A DNA stretch of 64,000 nt from Roseibium aggregatum (GCF_017309185.1 NZ_JAEKJZ010000005.1:310001-374000); one strand, 5' to 3'. Counted from the first letter of the stretch, positions 36,422-45,344 are shown. Made by a program: numbers and translations. The notes: generated by a model from the letters alone, not told the origin.

Positions 36422-37264
36422 ATGTATCGCACCAGGCTCTCCGACCACCTGATCCTGATCCTCGGCTCGTTCATGATGATCGGTCCGGTCGCCGTCATCT
36501 TCCTGACCTCGACCCACGACGCGGTCGAGGTGCACCGCCATGGCCTGATGGCCACCTGGGGCGGGCATTTCACGGACACCTATCGAAAGGTCCTTTTTGA
36601 GTCCGGCGGCTTCACCGGGCAGGCGACCGGCCTCAGGATGCTGATGAATTCCATGATCCTCGGCATCGGCTTCGCCGTCGGCAAGATCGTGCTTTCCATG
36701 ATGGCGGCCTATGCCATCGTCTATTTCCGTTTCCGGATGGGCACCTTCTTCTTCTGGGTGATCTTCACCACCCTGCTCCTGCCGCTCGAGGTGCGTATCG
36801 TGCCTTCCTACGAAGTGGTGCAGAAGCTCGGTATGCTCAACACCTATTCCGGCATGATCGTGCCGCTGCTGGCGTCGGCGACGGGAACCTTCTACTTCCG
36901 TCAGTTCTTCAAGTCGGTGCCGGACGAGCTTCTGGAAGCGGCCCGGATCGACGGCGCCGGTCCCTGGAAATTCTTCATCGACATCCTGGTGCCGATCTCC
37001 AAGACGATGATCGCCGCCATCTTCATCATCATGTTCGTCTACGGTTGGAACCAGTATCTCTGGCCGATGATGATGACCAGCGACGAGGTCTATTTCACCC
37101 TCGTGCGCGGCATAAAGCAGATCTTGCTGGTCTGGGTCGGCTCCCAGATCCCCGATTACAACGAGGCTTTCGCCCTCGCCGTGCTGGCAATGCTGCCGCC
37201 GGTGATCGTGGTCGTGGTGTTCCAGAGCTGGTTCATCAAGGGCCTGACCGAAAGCGATAAGTGA
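36422..37264 (+). CDS. ugpE: Ugp-type ABC transporter permease UgpE
   Basis: The second permease of the importer, 280 residues. It begins MYRTRLSDHLILILGSFMMI and has six predicted helices. The EAA-type loop is ELLEAARIDGAGPWKFFIDI (about residues 173-192). GAGGAG directly precedes the ATG and the gene lies 10 nt after ugpA. The C-terminal QSWFIKGLTESDK resembles the end of carbohydrate-type permeases (family CUT1). A 272-nt gap containing a double palindrome separates it from ugpC, which is unusual for this operon. Confidence 0.92.
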   Translation: MYRTRLSDHLILILGSFMMIGPVAVIFLTSTHDAVEVHRHGLMATWGGHFTDTYRKVLFESGGFTGQATGLRMLMNSMILGIGFAVGKIVLSMMAAYAIVYFRFRMGTFFFWVIFTTLLLPLEVRIVPSYEVVQKLGMLNTYSGMIVPLLASATGTFYFRQFFKSVPDELLEAARIDGAGPWKFFIDILVPISKTMIAAIFIIMFVYGWNQYLWPMMMTSDEVYFTLVRGIKQILLVWVGSQIPDYNEAFALAVLAMLPPVIVVVVFQSWFIKGLTESDK

Positions 37265-37298
37265 TACCAAGGGGAACAGATTATGACACATCTGACCG

Positions 37299-37495
37299 GT
37301 TTCTCAGGCCTTTCGGCTAGGAGCGTGTCGCGGGGCGATACGGGGTATCGTCCAAGACGGGCGACGCGGTTCGAAAGGCCTGAAAAACCAGCCTTCGGTG
37401 GGCCAAAGACGGCCGCCGGACGTCGTTGCGCCGTTTGTCCGGCCAACCAGGCCGGCCTGCACGGCGCGTCTCGCCGGAGACCGACTTTGGCCCAT
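37299..37495. repeat. double hairpin element between ugpE and ugpC
   Basis: TCAGGCCTTTCG (about 37304-37315) pairs with CGAAAGGCCTGA (about 37372-37383), with an inner GCGATAC/GTATCGT hairpin. A second inverted repeat, TGGGCCAAAGACGG (37400-37413) with CCGACTTTGGCCCA (37481-37494), follows directly. The element lies inside the ugp operon and has no coding capacity. No further copy was seen in this window. It may lower or modulate ugpC expression, or be a MITE-like insertion. Confidence 0.65.
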
Positions 37496-37536
37496 CAGAT
37501 GGGTCGTAATCTATTTCTCTTGGTATGAGGCTTTGA

Positions 37537-38613
37537 ATGGCAACGATTTCTTTGGAGACGATCCGCAAGGTCTATGCGGGGGATGTGGAAGCGGTCAAAG
37601 GCGTGTCCATCGACATCGCCGACGGCGAGTTCATCGTTCTTGTCGGCCCGTCCGGCTGCGGCAAGTCTACGCTTTTGCGCATGATCGCGGGTCTTGAGGA
37701 CATCACCTCCGGAGAGGCCAGGATTGGTGAGAAGGTCGTCAACAAGGTCGATCCGGCAGACCGGGACATCGCCATGGTGTTCCAGAACTACGCGCTTTAT
37801 CCGCATATGACGGTCTATAACAACCTCGCCTACGGTCTGAAAAACCGGGGCACGCCGAAGGCGGAGATCGAGCGGCGGGTGAAAGAGGCCGCCCGCATTC
37901 TCGAAATCGGCGATTATCTCGACCGCAAGCCGCGCGCGCTCTCCGGCGGCCAGCGCCAGCGCGTCGCCATGGGCCGCGCCATCGTGCGCGAACCGGCTGC
38001 CTTCCTGTTCGACGAGCCGCTCTCCAACCTCGATGCCAAGCTGCGCGTCCAGATGCGGGTCGAAATCAAGCGCCTGCAGCGTGAACTCGGCACCACCAGC
38101 GTCTATGTCACCCACGACCAGCTCGAGGCGATGACCTTGGCGGACCGGCTGGTTGTGCTGAACGGCGGCAATATCGAGCAGATCGGCGCGCCGATCGAGG
38201 TCTATCAGAACCCGGCCTCCACCTTCGTGGCGAGCTTCATCGGCTCTCCGGCCATGAACCTCCTGAAGGTGACGGCCGGCGAGGTGGGCCTTGCCCTGGA
38301 AAGCGGTTCCGGTCTTTCGGGGCCCAACAGCAAAGGCAAGGACCGTTACACGCTCGGCATCCGCCCGGAGCATCTGGAAGTCAGCGACGGCCCGACCGAC
38401 GGCGATGGTCTTTCTTTGGAAGTGACCGTCAATGTCCTGGAACTCGTGGGAGCCGAAAGCTTCGTCTACGCAAGCTTCGCTGACGGCGGACCGGAAATCG
38501 TCCTCCGTGTTCCGAGCCACGCCCGCTACACGCCCGGCGAAACGCTCCACCTCAAGGCGCTTGCCGAAGATGTGCGCTTCTTCGATGCGGACACGGGCAA
38601 GCTGATCGGCTGA
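37537..38613 (+). CDS. ugpC: Ugp-type ABC transporter ATP-binding protein
   Basis: The cytoplasmic ATPase that powers the importer. It has 358 residues: a nucleotide-binding domain, then a regulatory TOBE/MalK-like C-terminal domain. Walker A is GPSGCGKST (about residues 37-45), the signature motif is [15 protein letters not shown] (about 135), and Walker B is [13 protein letters not shown] (about 152-164), with a switch His in VYVTHDQ. The C-terminal half from about residue 235 ([22 protein letters not shown]) is typical of the CUT1/MalK-UgpC family. A strong terminator (38646) ends the operon. Confidence 0.94.
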   Translation: MATISLETIRKVYAGDVEAVKGVSIDIADGEFIVLVGPSGCGKSTLLRMIAGLEDITSGEARIGEKVVNKVDPADRDIAMVFQNYALYPHMTVYNNLAYGLKNRGTPKAEIERRVKEAARILEIGDYLDRKPRALSGGQRQRVAMGRAIVREPAAFLFDEPLSNLDAKLRVQMRVEIKRLQRELGTTSVYVTHDQLEAMTLADRLVVLNGGNIEQIGAPIEVYQNPASTFVASFIGSPAMNLLKVTAGEVGLALESGSGLSGPNSKGKDRYTLGIRPEHLEVSDGPTDGDGLSLEVTVNVLELVGAESFVYASFADGGPEIVLRVPSHARYTPGETLHLKALAEDVRFFDADTGKLIG

Positions 38614-38645
38614 CCTTTTCAAGAGCCGAGGTCGCTTGGTATTGG

Positions 38646-38673
38646 CCACTCCGGGAAACCGGAGTGGTTTTTT
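38646..38673 (+). terminator. rho-independent terminator of the ugp operon
   Basis: CCACTCCGG (38646-38654) pairs perfectly with CCGGAGTGG (38659-38667) around a GAAA tetraloop, followed by six T residues. It lies 33 nt after the ugpC stop. Confidence 0.92.
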
Positions 38674-38779
38674 GTTCCTGACAAACCCTGTCAGGAGAGC
38701 GCATCCGGCGGACTGGGTTCCTTCCGCCGCATCTGACACAGTCCCCCGGAAATATGCCGAATGAAGCGGAGGCATCGGG

Positions 38780-39910
38780 ATGGAACCTTTCAAAAACAAC
38801 CTGTCGCCGGACCTGGTAAAGTGCCTTGCGAGCCATCTTTCCAGGCATCTGGACCGGTTCGACCGGGTTTCCTTTGAAGCGGACATCCTGTCGGAACTCG
38901 AGAGCCTGGAACTCAAGCGGCGCGCCGCTCTCGTCGCCGAGGTGACGGACCGGTATCTCCCGGGGGATCTCGGTGAGCGCTTCGCGGTTCTGGAAGCCGT
39001 TCTTCATCCCGAAACCGAAATCGCCTTCGACCGGGCGAGCGACGACAGAGGCATGTGCGGCTGGGGCATCCTGCCTCTGACCATGGTCGTTTCGAGATGC
39101 GGCCTGGCGGATTTTGACAGCTCCCTCGCCCTTTTGAAGGAAATGACCAAGCGCATGACGGCGGAATTCGACGTCAGGCCTTTTCTCGCGAAGGATCAGG
39201 AGCGCGCGCTGGGTATCATGTCGTCCTGGGTCGCGGACGAAAACACGCACGTTCGCCGTCTTGTCTCGGAAGGCACCCGCCCGCGCCTACCCTGGGGCAT
39301 GCGGTTGAAACGTCTTGTCGAGGATCCGTCCCCGGTCCTGCCACTGCTGGAAGCGCTCAGGGACGATCCGGAGGAATATGTCCGCCGCTCCGTCGCCAAC
39401 CATCTCAACGACATCGCCAAGGATCATCCGGACCTGGTGGCCGGGCTCGCGGCAAGCTGGCTGAAGGGGGCGGACAGGAACCGGCAGAAACTGGTGCGTC
39501 ACGCCTGCCGGTCCCTGATCAAGCAGGGCCATCCGGCGACGCTTGAGGCATTCGGCCTGAACCCGCCCGAGATCCGGCTGGAGGGTCCGGTGATCGGGAC
39601 GGAAAAGGTGCGCTATGGCGAACAGTTCGACTTTCGGGTCGCGCTGACGTCAACGGGCAAGGCGGTGCAGGAGCTTGTGCTCGACTATCTTGTCCATTTC
39701 AAAAAAGCCAACGGAACGCTGGCGCCCAAGGTGTTCAAGTGGACCAAGCTGAGCCTTGTGCCGGGAGAAACGGTATCCCTCACGCGAAATCATGCAATCC
39801 GCCCGATAACCACGCGGACCTACTACGGCGGCACGCAGGCGGTCAGCCTGCGCATAAACGGCAAGGATTTCGGGTATTCGGAGTTTGAATTGGTGATGCC
39901 GGAGAACTGA
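38780..39910 (+). CDS. alkC: AlkC-type DNA alkylation repair protein
   Basis: A HEAT-like-repeat DNA glycosylase of the AlkC group (COG4335), which removes N3-methylated purines from DNA. The 376-residue protein contains the conserved stretch NTHVRRLVSEGTRPRLPWGM (about residues 155-174), then EEYVRRSVANHLNDIAKDHP (about 198-217) and HACRSLIKQGHPATL (about 238). The last ~110 residues (LEGPVIGTEKVRYGEQFDFR to YSEFELVMPEN) form an immunoglobulin-like beta domain, as known in AlkC but absent from AlkD. It stands alone between the ugp terminator and a convergent MFS gene. With ada (57199) it makes two alkylation-repair genes in the window. Confidence 0.87.
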   Translation: MEPFKNNLSPDLVKCLASHLSRHLDRFDRVSFEADILSELESLELKRRAALVAEVTDRYLPGDLGERFAVLEAVLHPETEIAFDRASDDRGMCGWGILPLTMVVSRCGLADFDSSLALLKEMTKRMTAEFDVRPFLAKDQERALGIMSSWVADENTHVRRLVSEGTRPRLPWGMRLKRLVEDPSPVLPLLEALRDDPEEYVRRSVANHLNDIAKDHPDLVAGLAASWLKGADRNRQKLVRHACRSLIKQGHPATLEAFGLNPPEIRLEGPVIGTEKVRYGEQFDFRVALTSTGKAVQELVLDYLVHFKKANGTLAPKVFKWTKLSLVPGETVSLTRNHAIRPITTRTYYGGTQAVSLRINGKDFGYSEFELVMPEN

Positions 39911-39967
39911 AAGGCGAGCGGTGCTCTTCTCCGAAGTTGGTTGGGCGGACGCTTGGCCGGGAAACTC

Positions 39968-41176
39968 TTAACTGGCGCCTCGGTCCGAGATCCGCTTCAG
40001 CCGCAACATCCCCAATATCCCGAGGGTCGGGCCTATGGCCATGACACCGAAGACGCCCGGCCAGCCGATGAGTTCGACCCCGAGCGGGGTCAGTTGTACA
40101 GTGAAGAACGTCAGCGCGAAGCCGAGCGCGGTCTGGAAGGTCATCAGACTGCCCGCCTGGTCCGGCGGTGCGAAATCGGCGACAAGCGCCGAGAACTGTG
40201 CGGAGTCCGGCAGGATCGCTGCGCCCCAGATCAGTACGCACAGCACCGTCAGCCAGACCGGTCCGCCGAAGGTTAGCGCAGAGGCGAGCGCGGCGGTGCC
40301 GCTGACGACCATGGCCAGGATCGCGATATTGGCCTTGCCGATCCGGTCGGCGAGGAGCCCCGCCACGATACAGGCGGCCCCGCCCGCGGCGATCGCCAGA
40401 AAGGCGATCAGCCGCGACAGCGGCAGGGCGTCCTCCGGCGGCATCCGCGCGGAAAAGGATGCGGCCAGCGCGACGCCGATCCACGCCCACATGGCGTAAA
40501 GCTCCCACATGTGGCCGAGATAACCGGCATAGGCATAGCGGATCTTGCGGTCGGTCCAGGCGGTGAGGATCGCCTTCATCTTCATGCGCGGCGCCTTGGC
40601 GTGGAAGGGGCCGAGCGCGGTCAGAAGGCACAGCATGCCACCGGCGGCGGAGGCGAGCGAGGCGACCGTGAGGCTCCAGCGCCAGTCCGTTCCGCCGGCG
40701 AGCGCCAGAAGATGAGGGGCGGCGGAGCCGAAGGTCAGTGCCCCGACCAGCGTGCCGACGAGAAAGCCGCGATCCTTCTGCCCCCAGCCGACGGCGATCT
40801 TCATGCCGACCGGATAGACGCCGGCAAGCAGCGCCCCGGTGGCGAAACGGGCGAGGATCGACAGGACGCCGCCCGGTTCGACCACCAGAAGGCTGGCGTT
40901 GAAGGCTGCCGCCAGGATCGCGCAGAAGGCAAAGAAGCGGCGCGGGTCGATCCGGTCGGCCAGCCCGAGAAGCGCGGACACCACCGCGCCGGTCACAAAG
41001 CCGATCTGCACGGCGCTGGAAAGGGCGGCCTGATGAAACGGCGGGATGTTAAATTCGCGCACGAGATCCGGCAGGATGGCGGCGGACATGAACCACAGGC
41101 TCATGGCGGCGATCTCCGCGAGCATCAGGAGACCGAGCGACCGCCATTTCAGGGAGCGCTCAGTCGGCAAGGCCAA
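39968..41176 (-). CDS. major facilitator superfamily transporter
   Basis: A 402-residue inner-membrane transporter with about 12 predicted helices, starting MALPTERSLKWRSLGLLMLA. Family features include LSSAVQIGFVTGAVVSALLG and the loop 2-3 motif around LADRIDPRRFF (about residues 72-82), with a repeat at LLADRIGKANIAIL in the second half. The substrate cannot be told from sequence. Its start overlaps the end of the MmcQ/YjbR gene by 17 nt, so the two are co-transcribed and this gene may rely on coupled translation. It converges with alkC, with no clear terminator between. Confidence 0.88.
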   Translation of the reverse strand: MALPTERSLKWRSLGLLMLAEIAAMSLWFMSAAILPDLVREFNIPPFHQAALSSAVQIGFVTGAVVSALLGLADRIDPRRFFAFCAILAAAFNASLLVVEPGGVLSILARFATGALLAGVYPVGMKIAVGWGQKDRGFLVGTLVGALTFGSAAPHLLALAGGTDWRWSLTVASLASAAGGMLCLLTALGPFHAKAPRMKMKAILTAWTDRKIRYAYAGYLGHMWELYAMWAWIGVALAASFSARMPPEDALPLSRLIAFLAIAAGGAACIVAGLLADRIGKANIAILAMVVSGTAALASALTFGGPVWLTVLCVLIWGAAILPDSAQFSALVADFAPPDQAGSLMTFQTALGFALTFFTVQLTPLGVELIGWPGVFGVMAIGPTLGILGMLRLKRISDRGAS

Positions 41177-41519
41177 GCTCTTTTTGCAGTTTCTTGGTCA
41201 GTTTTCCGGCGATGATCTTGTGCGCCGTTTCGATATAGGCCTTCACATCGCCGTCGGAAAGCACGTCCGGCCTTTCAAGCTGAACCCATTTGGCCCGGGC
41301 GAGATAGGGTGCCGGCACGATGCCGTCCTGCTGAGTCAGAAGCGCGTAGGACAGGTCGGAGCACTTGAAGCCGACCCGCTGTTCGCCTTCGCTGGCCCAG
41401 GCCGAACAGATCGCGAAGATCTTTCCGCCGACTTTCCAGACAGACGCATTGCCCCATTGCACCACATGGGTGGTCGCCGGCAACTGCGCGCAGAAGCTAT
41501 CGAATTCGTCACGGGTCAC
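41160..41519 (-). CDS. MmcQ/YjbR-family protein
   Basis: A small CyaY-like-fold protein of about 119 residues, whose biochemical role is not established. From the GTG at 41517-41519 it reads VTRDEFDSFCAQLPATTHVV, and WKVGGKIFAICS and VGFKCSD follow, as typical of MmcQ/YjbR proteins. The frame continues 16 codons upstream to a TTG (41567), but that part (CCAPRHKHK) is not family-like. No strong ribosome-binding site is seen for either start. It overlaps the MFS gene by 17 nt. Confidence 0.82.
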   Translation of the reverse strand: MTRDEFDSFCAQLPATTHVVQWGNASVWKVGGKIFAICSAWASEGEQRVGFKCSDLSYALLTQQDGIVPAPYLARAKWVQLERPDVLSDGDVKAYIETAHKIIAGKLTKKLQKELGLAD

Positions 41520-42037
41520 TTGGTCGGTCTTGTGCTTGTGTCGGGGCGCGCAACAGTGGCGTTTCAAGGCCCAATTCGCAAGCGCGGGTTAGGCAAACCC
41601 GATCACAAAAGGGTGCGGTCGTCATGTACGGCACAGTCATGGCAGATGCCGGCGGGTCTCTCCGTCGCGGCCGCTACCGCTCCGATCCCCGAGGTTCGCC
41701 GTTTCAGCAGTTTTTTCCGGAAAATGCCCCCGGAGAGGATCTTTTTCAAAAGAAGCCTCCTGCGGCGGCGCGCAAATGTCCGTACCTTTCTTTCGAACAG
41801 GACATGTTCCGGAATTTCGGTGGGCCAGAATTGCGCATGCGCGGGATAAAGCGAGCGGCGGGGATCGTTCCAGGGGATCCTGCCCGGTTCGGTGTCCCGC
41901 CGGTGAAAGGCGGGGCAGAAAGGGAAAAGCATTCCGCAATTTCTTTCCGTATTTGATTGAAAGTGAGAGGTGCTTGGAAATACTCTCATTGGATCGAAGT
42001 ATTTTCTTGTTTTTAAAGCGTAACTGGAATTTCAAAA
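41520..42037. other. divergent intergenic region upstream of the LysR gene
   Basis: About 500 nt with no convincing gene; the frames present have no family similarity and unusual composition. The last 100 nt (41940-42037) are AT-rich and likely hold the LysR promoter. No repeat element was found. Confidence 0.5.
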
Positions 42038-42913
42038 ATGAAACGAAACCTCGATTGGGAGGATCTGCGCCTGTTTCTGGCGGTTGCCAAGGCCGGCGGG
42101 CTGGCGGGAGCCGCAACGGCGACGGGTATCAGCGCGGCCACCCTCGGACGGCGGGTCAGCGCCCTGGAAGAGAGCCTGAATGTCCGGCTGGTGGAACGCG
42201 AGGCGCGCGGCTACCGGCTGACAGCCGCCGGACAGGAACTGCTGCTGCAGGCCGAAGACATGGACCGCTCGGCGCAGTCGATCCTGACCTGGCGGGAAGG
42301 CGGCAGCGTGCGCCGTCGGATACGGATCTCGGCCGGTGAATGGACGATGCGGCTCCTGATCGACAATCTGTCCGCCTTCTGGAGACCGGACCGTGACTGG
42401 GTCCCGGAATTTCTGGCGGACCTGCGCAACAGGGACATCGCGAGGCGTCAGATCGATATCGGCATCCGCAACAGCCGTCCGAAGCAGGAGTGGCTGGCCG
42501 GTCGGAAGGTCGGGAGCGTGCAATTCGCCGCCTATCAGGCGAGAACCGTTCCCGCCGGACACGACCTCGGCTGGATCGGGCTCGTTGAAGACGACGCCCA
42601 TTCGCCGACCGGTATCTGGCTCAAGGAAACACACGGGACGGAGGCGGTGATCACCGTGAACAAGGCGGCTTTGGCGCTGTCTCTCGTGCGGCAGGGGCAG
42701 GTGCGCATGCTGCTGCCGGTGTTCGTCGGAGACGCTTATGAAGATCTTGTCCGCATTACGGACCCGATAGAAAGCCTGACAACGGAGCGCTGGCTGGTCG
42801 TGCATCACGACGAACGCCATCGGTCCCAGGTGCGTGAAGCCTGCACCGCGCTGGCAAGACTGTTGAAACAAAATCCCTGTCTAGCGCCCGACTTTTTCCC
42901 CGCTCCGCTGTGA
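42038..42913 (+). CDS. LysR-family transcriptional regulator
   Basis: A 291-residue DNA-binding regulator. The winged helix-turn-helix occupies about residues 5-65: WEDLRLFLAVAKAGGLAGAA, then ISAATLGRRVSALEESLNVR, then LVEREARGYRLTAAGQELL. The effector-binding part is shorter and less canonical than most LysR proteins (WTMRLLIDNLSAFWR, IDIGIRNSRPKQEW). Target genes are uncertain, because LysR proteins usually act on a divergent neighbour. Here the divergent gene is the MmcQ/MFS pair, about 500 nt away, which is the best candidate target. Confidence 0.9.
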   Translation: MKRNLDWEDLRLFLAVAKAGGLAGAATATGISAATLGRRVSALEESLNVRLVEREARGYRLTAAGQELLLQAEDMDRSAQSILTWREGGSVRRRIRISAGEWTMRLLIDNLSAFWRPDRDWVPEFLADLRNRDIARRQIDIGIRNSRPKQEWLAGRKVGSVQFAAYQARTVPAGHDLGWIGLVEDDAHSPTGIWLKETHGTEAVITVNKAALALSLVRQGQVRMLLPVFVGDAYEDLVRITDPIESLTTERWLVVHHDERHRSQVREACTALARLLKQNPCLAPDFFPAPL

Positions 42914-42959
42914 ATTCTTAGAGAGTTTCACCGCCGAAACCGACAGAATTACCGCCGAC

Positions 42960-42988
42960 CTTGAATCAATTTTAACAAGTCTCCATAT
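42960..42988 (+). promoter_or_regulatory. RpoH (sigma-32) promoter of the hsp20 gene
   Basis: CTTGAA (42960-42965) and CCATAT (42983-42988) are separated by 17 nt. This matches the rhizobial RpoH consensus CTTGAA-N17-CCANAT exactly. Transcription would start near 42995, giving a leader of about 80 nt before the ATG at 43076. Confidence 0.75.
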
Positions 42989-42995
42989 TTAATCT

Positions 42996-43078
42996 CGAAT
43001 GGAACCGAAATGTTCCGGTCCGGATGCCTTTCAAAAGGGTCCGGTCGCAAGGTCGCTTCGACAAGGACTTTGAGGATG
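42996..43078 (+). promoter_or_regulatory. possible ROSE-like RNA thermometer in the hsp20 leader
   Basis: The leader can fold into successive hairpins: GGAAC/GTTCC, then GGATGCCTTT/AAAAGGGTCC, then GTCGCTTCGAC. Just before the ATG, CTTC can pair with the GAGG ribosome-binding site with one G-U pair. Rhizobial small heat-shock genes often carry ROSE thermometers in this place. The case rests on hand-drawn pairing only. Confidence 0.35.
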
Positions 43079-43504
43079 TCACGCATGTCAGCGTTTTCCA
43101 GCCCGTTTATGCTCGGGTTCGACGATATCGAGCGTGTGCTCGATCGCGTTTCCAAGGCTGCCAATGACGGCTATCCGCCCTATAACATTGAGAGACTGCC
43201 GAAAACGGATAGTCAGGGCGATATAATCCGCATCACGCTCGCAGTCGCCGGCTTCACCCGGGACCAGCTGGATGTCTCCGTGGAGGAAAGTCAGCTGGTG
43301 ATCCGCGGCAGACAGGTTGACGACAAATCCCGCCAGTACCTGCATCGCGGCATCGCGGCCCGGCAGTTTCAAAGGGCGTTCGTTCTGGCCGAGGGGATTG
43401 AAATCCTCGGAGCCGACCTCAAGGATGGGCTTCTGTCCATCGATCTGGCGCGTCCCGAACCGGAACGCGTCATCAGAAAAATAGAAATCTCCAGCGGTGA
43501 ATAG
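43076..43504 (+). CDS. Hsp20-family small heat-shock protein
   Basis: An alpha-crystallin-type chaperone that holds unfolding proteins. From the ATG at 43076 (MSRMSAFSSPFMLGFDDIER) it is 142 residues. The crystallin core covers about residues 35-130: YNIERLPKTDSQGDIIRITL, then QLDVSVEESQLVIRG and GIAARQFQRAFVLAEGIEIL, then LSIDLARPEPERVIRKIEI. An RpoH promoter lies about 100 nt upstream, so it is probably heat-induced. It is followed with a short gap by a DUF1150 gene, a pairing conserved in Hyphomicrobiales. Another ATG three codons in (43085) is possible. Confidence 0.93.
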   Translation: MSRMSAFSSPFMLGFDDIERVLDRVSKAANDGYPPYNIERLPKTDSQGDIIRITLAVAGFTRDQLDVSVEESQLVIRGRQVDDKSRQYLHRGIAARQFQRAFVLAEGIEILGADLKDGLLSIDLARPEPERVIRKIEISSGE

Positions 43505-43538
43505 ACCCTCATCCGCCAGAAAAATGGAGAATAGACTG

Positions 43539-43823
43539 ATGCACGACCCGAAAAATCCGGCCTGGACCGATATCGCCGACCTGTCAGAGTTCATGTCCGT
43601 CGACGAACTGACCGAACTCGGTACGGGCAATGTGGCCTATGTCAAACCGATCAAGGCGCAGGACCTGAAGGAAATGTTCCCCGAGGTTCCTCCGCTGCAC
43701 GACAACATGACGCTCTACGCGCTGCTCAACGCCGACGGCACGCCGATCCTGCTTGCCGACAGCCGCGAGGCCGCCGTCGCCAACGCCTTCGAGGCCGATC
43801 TGGAAATGGCCTCCGTGCATTAA
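43539..43823 (+). CDS. DUF1150 family protein
   Basis: A 94-residue protein of unknown function that commonly follows an Hsp20 gene in alphaproteobacteria. The family segments are LGTGNVAYVKPIKAQDLKEM and LYALLNADGTPILLADSREA, then AVANAFEADLE. ATG 43539 with GGAG upstream is preferred; ATG 43524 and a GTG at 43497 that overlaps the hsp20 stop are also in frame. It has no signal peptide or membrane segment. Co-transcription with hsp20 from the RpoH promoter is likely. A strong terminator follows. Confidence 0.88.
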   Translation: MHDPKNPAWTDIADLSEFMSVDELTELGTGNVAYVKPIKAQDLKEMFPEVPPLHDNMTLYALLNADGTPILLADSREAAVANAFEADLEMASVH

Positions 43824-43847
43824 GCGCGGCAGTACTGGATGAAGCGA

Positions 43848-43873
43848 AACACCGGCCGCTTGGCCGGTGTTTT
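43848..43873 (+). terminator. rho-independent terminator after DUF1150
   Basis: AACACCGGCC (43848-43857) pairs perfectly with GGCCGGTGTT (43862-43871) around GCTT, followed by further T residues. It closes the hsp20 operon. Confidence 0.92.
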
Positions 43874-43944
43874 TATTTGGGGACGTAGGGGACTTCGTTT
43901 CGTCGCCATGCCGGCCGATCAGGCCTCGAGTGACAATCCTCAAA

Positions 43945-44004
43945 TTGTCGTCCCTGCGCAGGCAGCGACCCGGTAAACGCTGGCGCGTCAAACCGGGACG
44001 ACAA
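43945..44004. repeat. palindromic element, family B, short copy
   Basis: TTGTCGTCCC (43945-43954) and GGGACGACAA (43995-44004) form perfect 10-bp inverted ends, with ACCCGGT/ACCGGG-like inner segments. The right arm (TCAAACCGGGACGACAA) is nearly the same as the right arm of the element at 20150-20275. It lies between convergent DUF1150 and opgC. Confidence 0.65.
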
Positions 44005-44063
44005 AGGAGACTGTCTTCGCCAATTTCCGGTTCCGGTGGAAGGCATGTTGCTCCTGCAATTCC

Positions 44064-45344
44064 TCAAACCAACTCCGGTTCCCTGACCTTCGCCTTGGCC
44101 GGTGCGCCGGCTTTCGGACCCTCCTGACCGGAGGACGCAGGCGTCGGAGGGGCGTTCCCGGGGGAGACTGCCGGCGGCTTGCGCCACGGCTGGCTCTTGT
44201 ACCAGGAAACGACATAGGCCACGGCGATCAGCGCCAGGAAACCGCCGAGATTGGACAGGATCTGCGGAATCCACTCGCCGCGCCCCCACACCATGTCGCG
44301 CAGCAGTCCGGCCGCTTGCGCGATCACCAGGCTGGCCATGAACACGGCGAGTGACTGCTGGCCGACCTTCTGTACAATCTGGACGAACCGGCCCCAGAGC
44401 GCGCCGTGTCCGAGAAGGCGGTGGCCGTGTTCGCCGGCGGCGACCCAGGCGATATAGGCAAGCGCGAGGAAGTGAATGAACCGGAACAGACCGAACTCGG
44501 TCTTGATCCAGAGAGGCTTGATTGCCTCACGGATATCGCGGGCCCAGGCAACGTCCCAGTAGGACTCGCTGAAGACGCGGAAATAGGCGAAGGGGACGGT
44601 GGCGACCAGCACAATGGCGCAGGCGATCACAAGGCGCCTGTCGACGGGCGGCGCCGGAATCCAGCCGCGCATGAAGGCAAAGCCTGTGAAGAACAGCATC
44701 TGCCAGGCGAACGGGTTGAAGAACCATTCCCGGTTCGACCAGGGCTCGGCGGGAAGGCTGAGCAGGTCGAACTGTGCCACGAACCAGAGGCTGATTGACA
44801 GGGCGAAGGCCGCGGCCACGGAGACCCGAGAGGCAAGCATGATCAACGGGAGCAGGGCCAGGATCACGATGTACATCGGCAGGATATCGAAATAGTTCGG
44901 AACCCATGTGAGCGTCAGGAGACCGGGAAGAGCCTGTTCTGTCTTGGTATAGAGATGCCAGAGATTGAGGGAGGTGACATAGTCCTGGGTCAGGTCGCAG
45001 CATGCGCTCAGGTAGCCGCTGTTCTGGATCATCACGAGCCCGACGGCAATCACCAGGAACTGGCCGATATGGGCCCAGTAGACCTGCCACATGCGTTGCA
45101 GGATGCGCGCGGCGCCCATGCCCCAGCCGTGAAGATCGAAGATCTTGCCGAAGGCGAGTGCGGACGCCATCCCCGAACAGAACACGAAAATCTCCGTCGC
45201 ATCCGAAAAGCCGAACCGGGCCGGGATCCAGAGTGTCCACCAGTTGGACGGCAAGTGGGCAATGTAGATAATGAACATGCCGATCCCGCGGAAAAAATCC
45301 AGCCGCGGGTCACGGGGGCGTTTCGTTTGAGAATGTGCGTTCAC
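44064..45344 (-). CDS. opgC: OpgC-type membrane acyltransferase
   Basis: OpgC succinylates osmoregulated periplasmic glucans in the inner membrane. From the GTG at 45342-45344 the protein is 426 residues (VNAHSQTKRPRDPRLDFFRG). It has about ten membrane helices. The family start is RDPRLDFFRGIGMFIIYIAH, and FSDATEIFVFCSGMASALAF follows in the first helices. The C-terminal ~40 residues are Pro/Ala-rich and soluble. The frame is open upstream to 45572, but that would overlap the neighbouring TPR gene and lacks similarity. It lies 35 nt after the TPR gene and is likely co-transcribed. No opgGH is in the window. Confidence 0.87.
   Translation of the reverse strand: MNAHSQTKRPRDPRLDFFRGIGMFIIYIAHLPSNWWTLWIPARFGFSDATEIFVFCSGMASALAFGKIFDLHGWGMGAARILQRMWQVYWAHIGQFLVIAVGLVMIQNSGYLSACCDLTQDYVTSLNLWHLYTKTEQALPGLLTLTWVPNYFDILPMYIVILALLPLIMLASRVSVAAAFALSISLWFVAQFDLLSLPAEPWSNREWFFNPFAWQMLFFTGFAFMRGWIPAPPVDRRLVIACAIVLVATVPFAYFRVFSESYWDVAWARDIREAIKPLWIKTEFGLFRFIHFLALAYIAWVAAGEHGHRLLGHGALWGRFVQIVQKVGQQSLAVFMASLVIAQAAGLLRDMVWGRGEWIPQILSNLGGFLALIAVAYVVSWYKSQPWRKPPAVSPGNAPPTPASSGQEGPKAGAPAKAKVREPELV

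Noticed and set aside
37495-38916. 473-residue minus-strand frame
   Set aside because: Antisense to ugpC, which has all ABC ATPase motifs; it also crosses the operon terminator.
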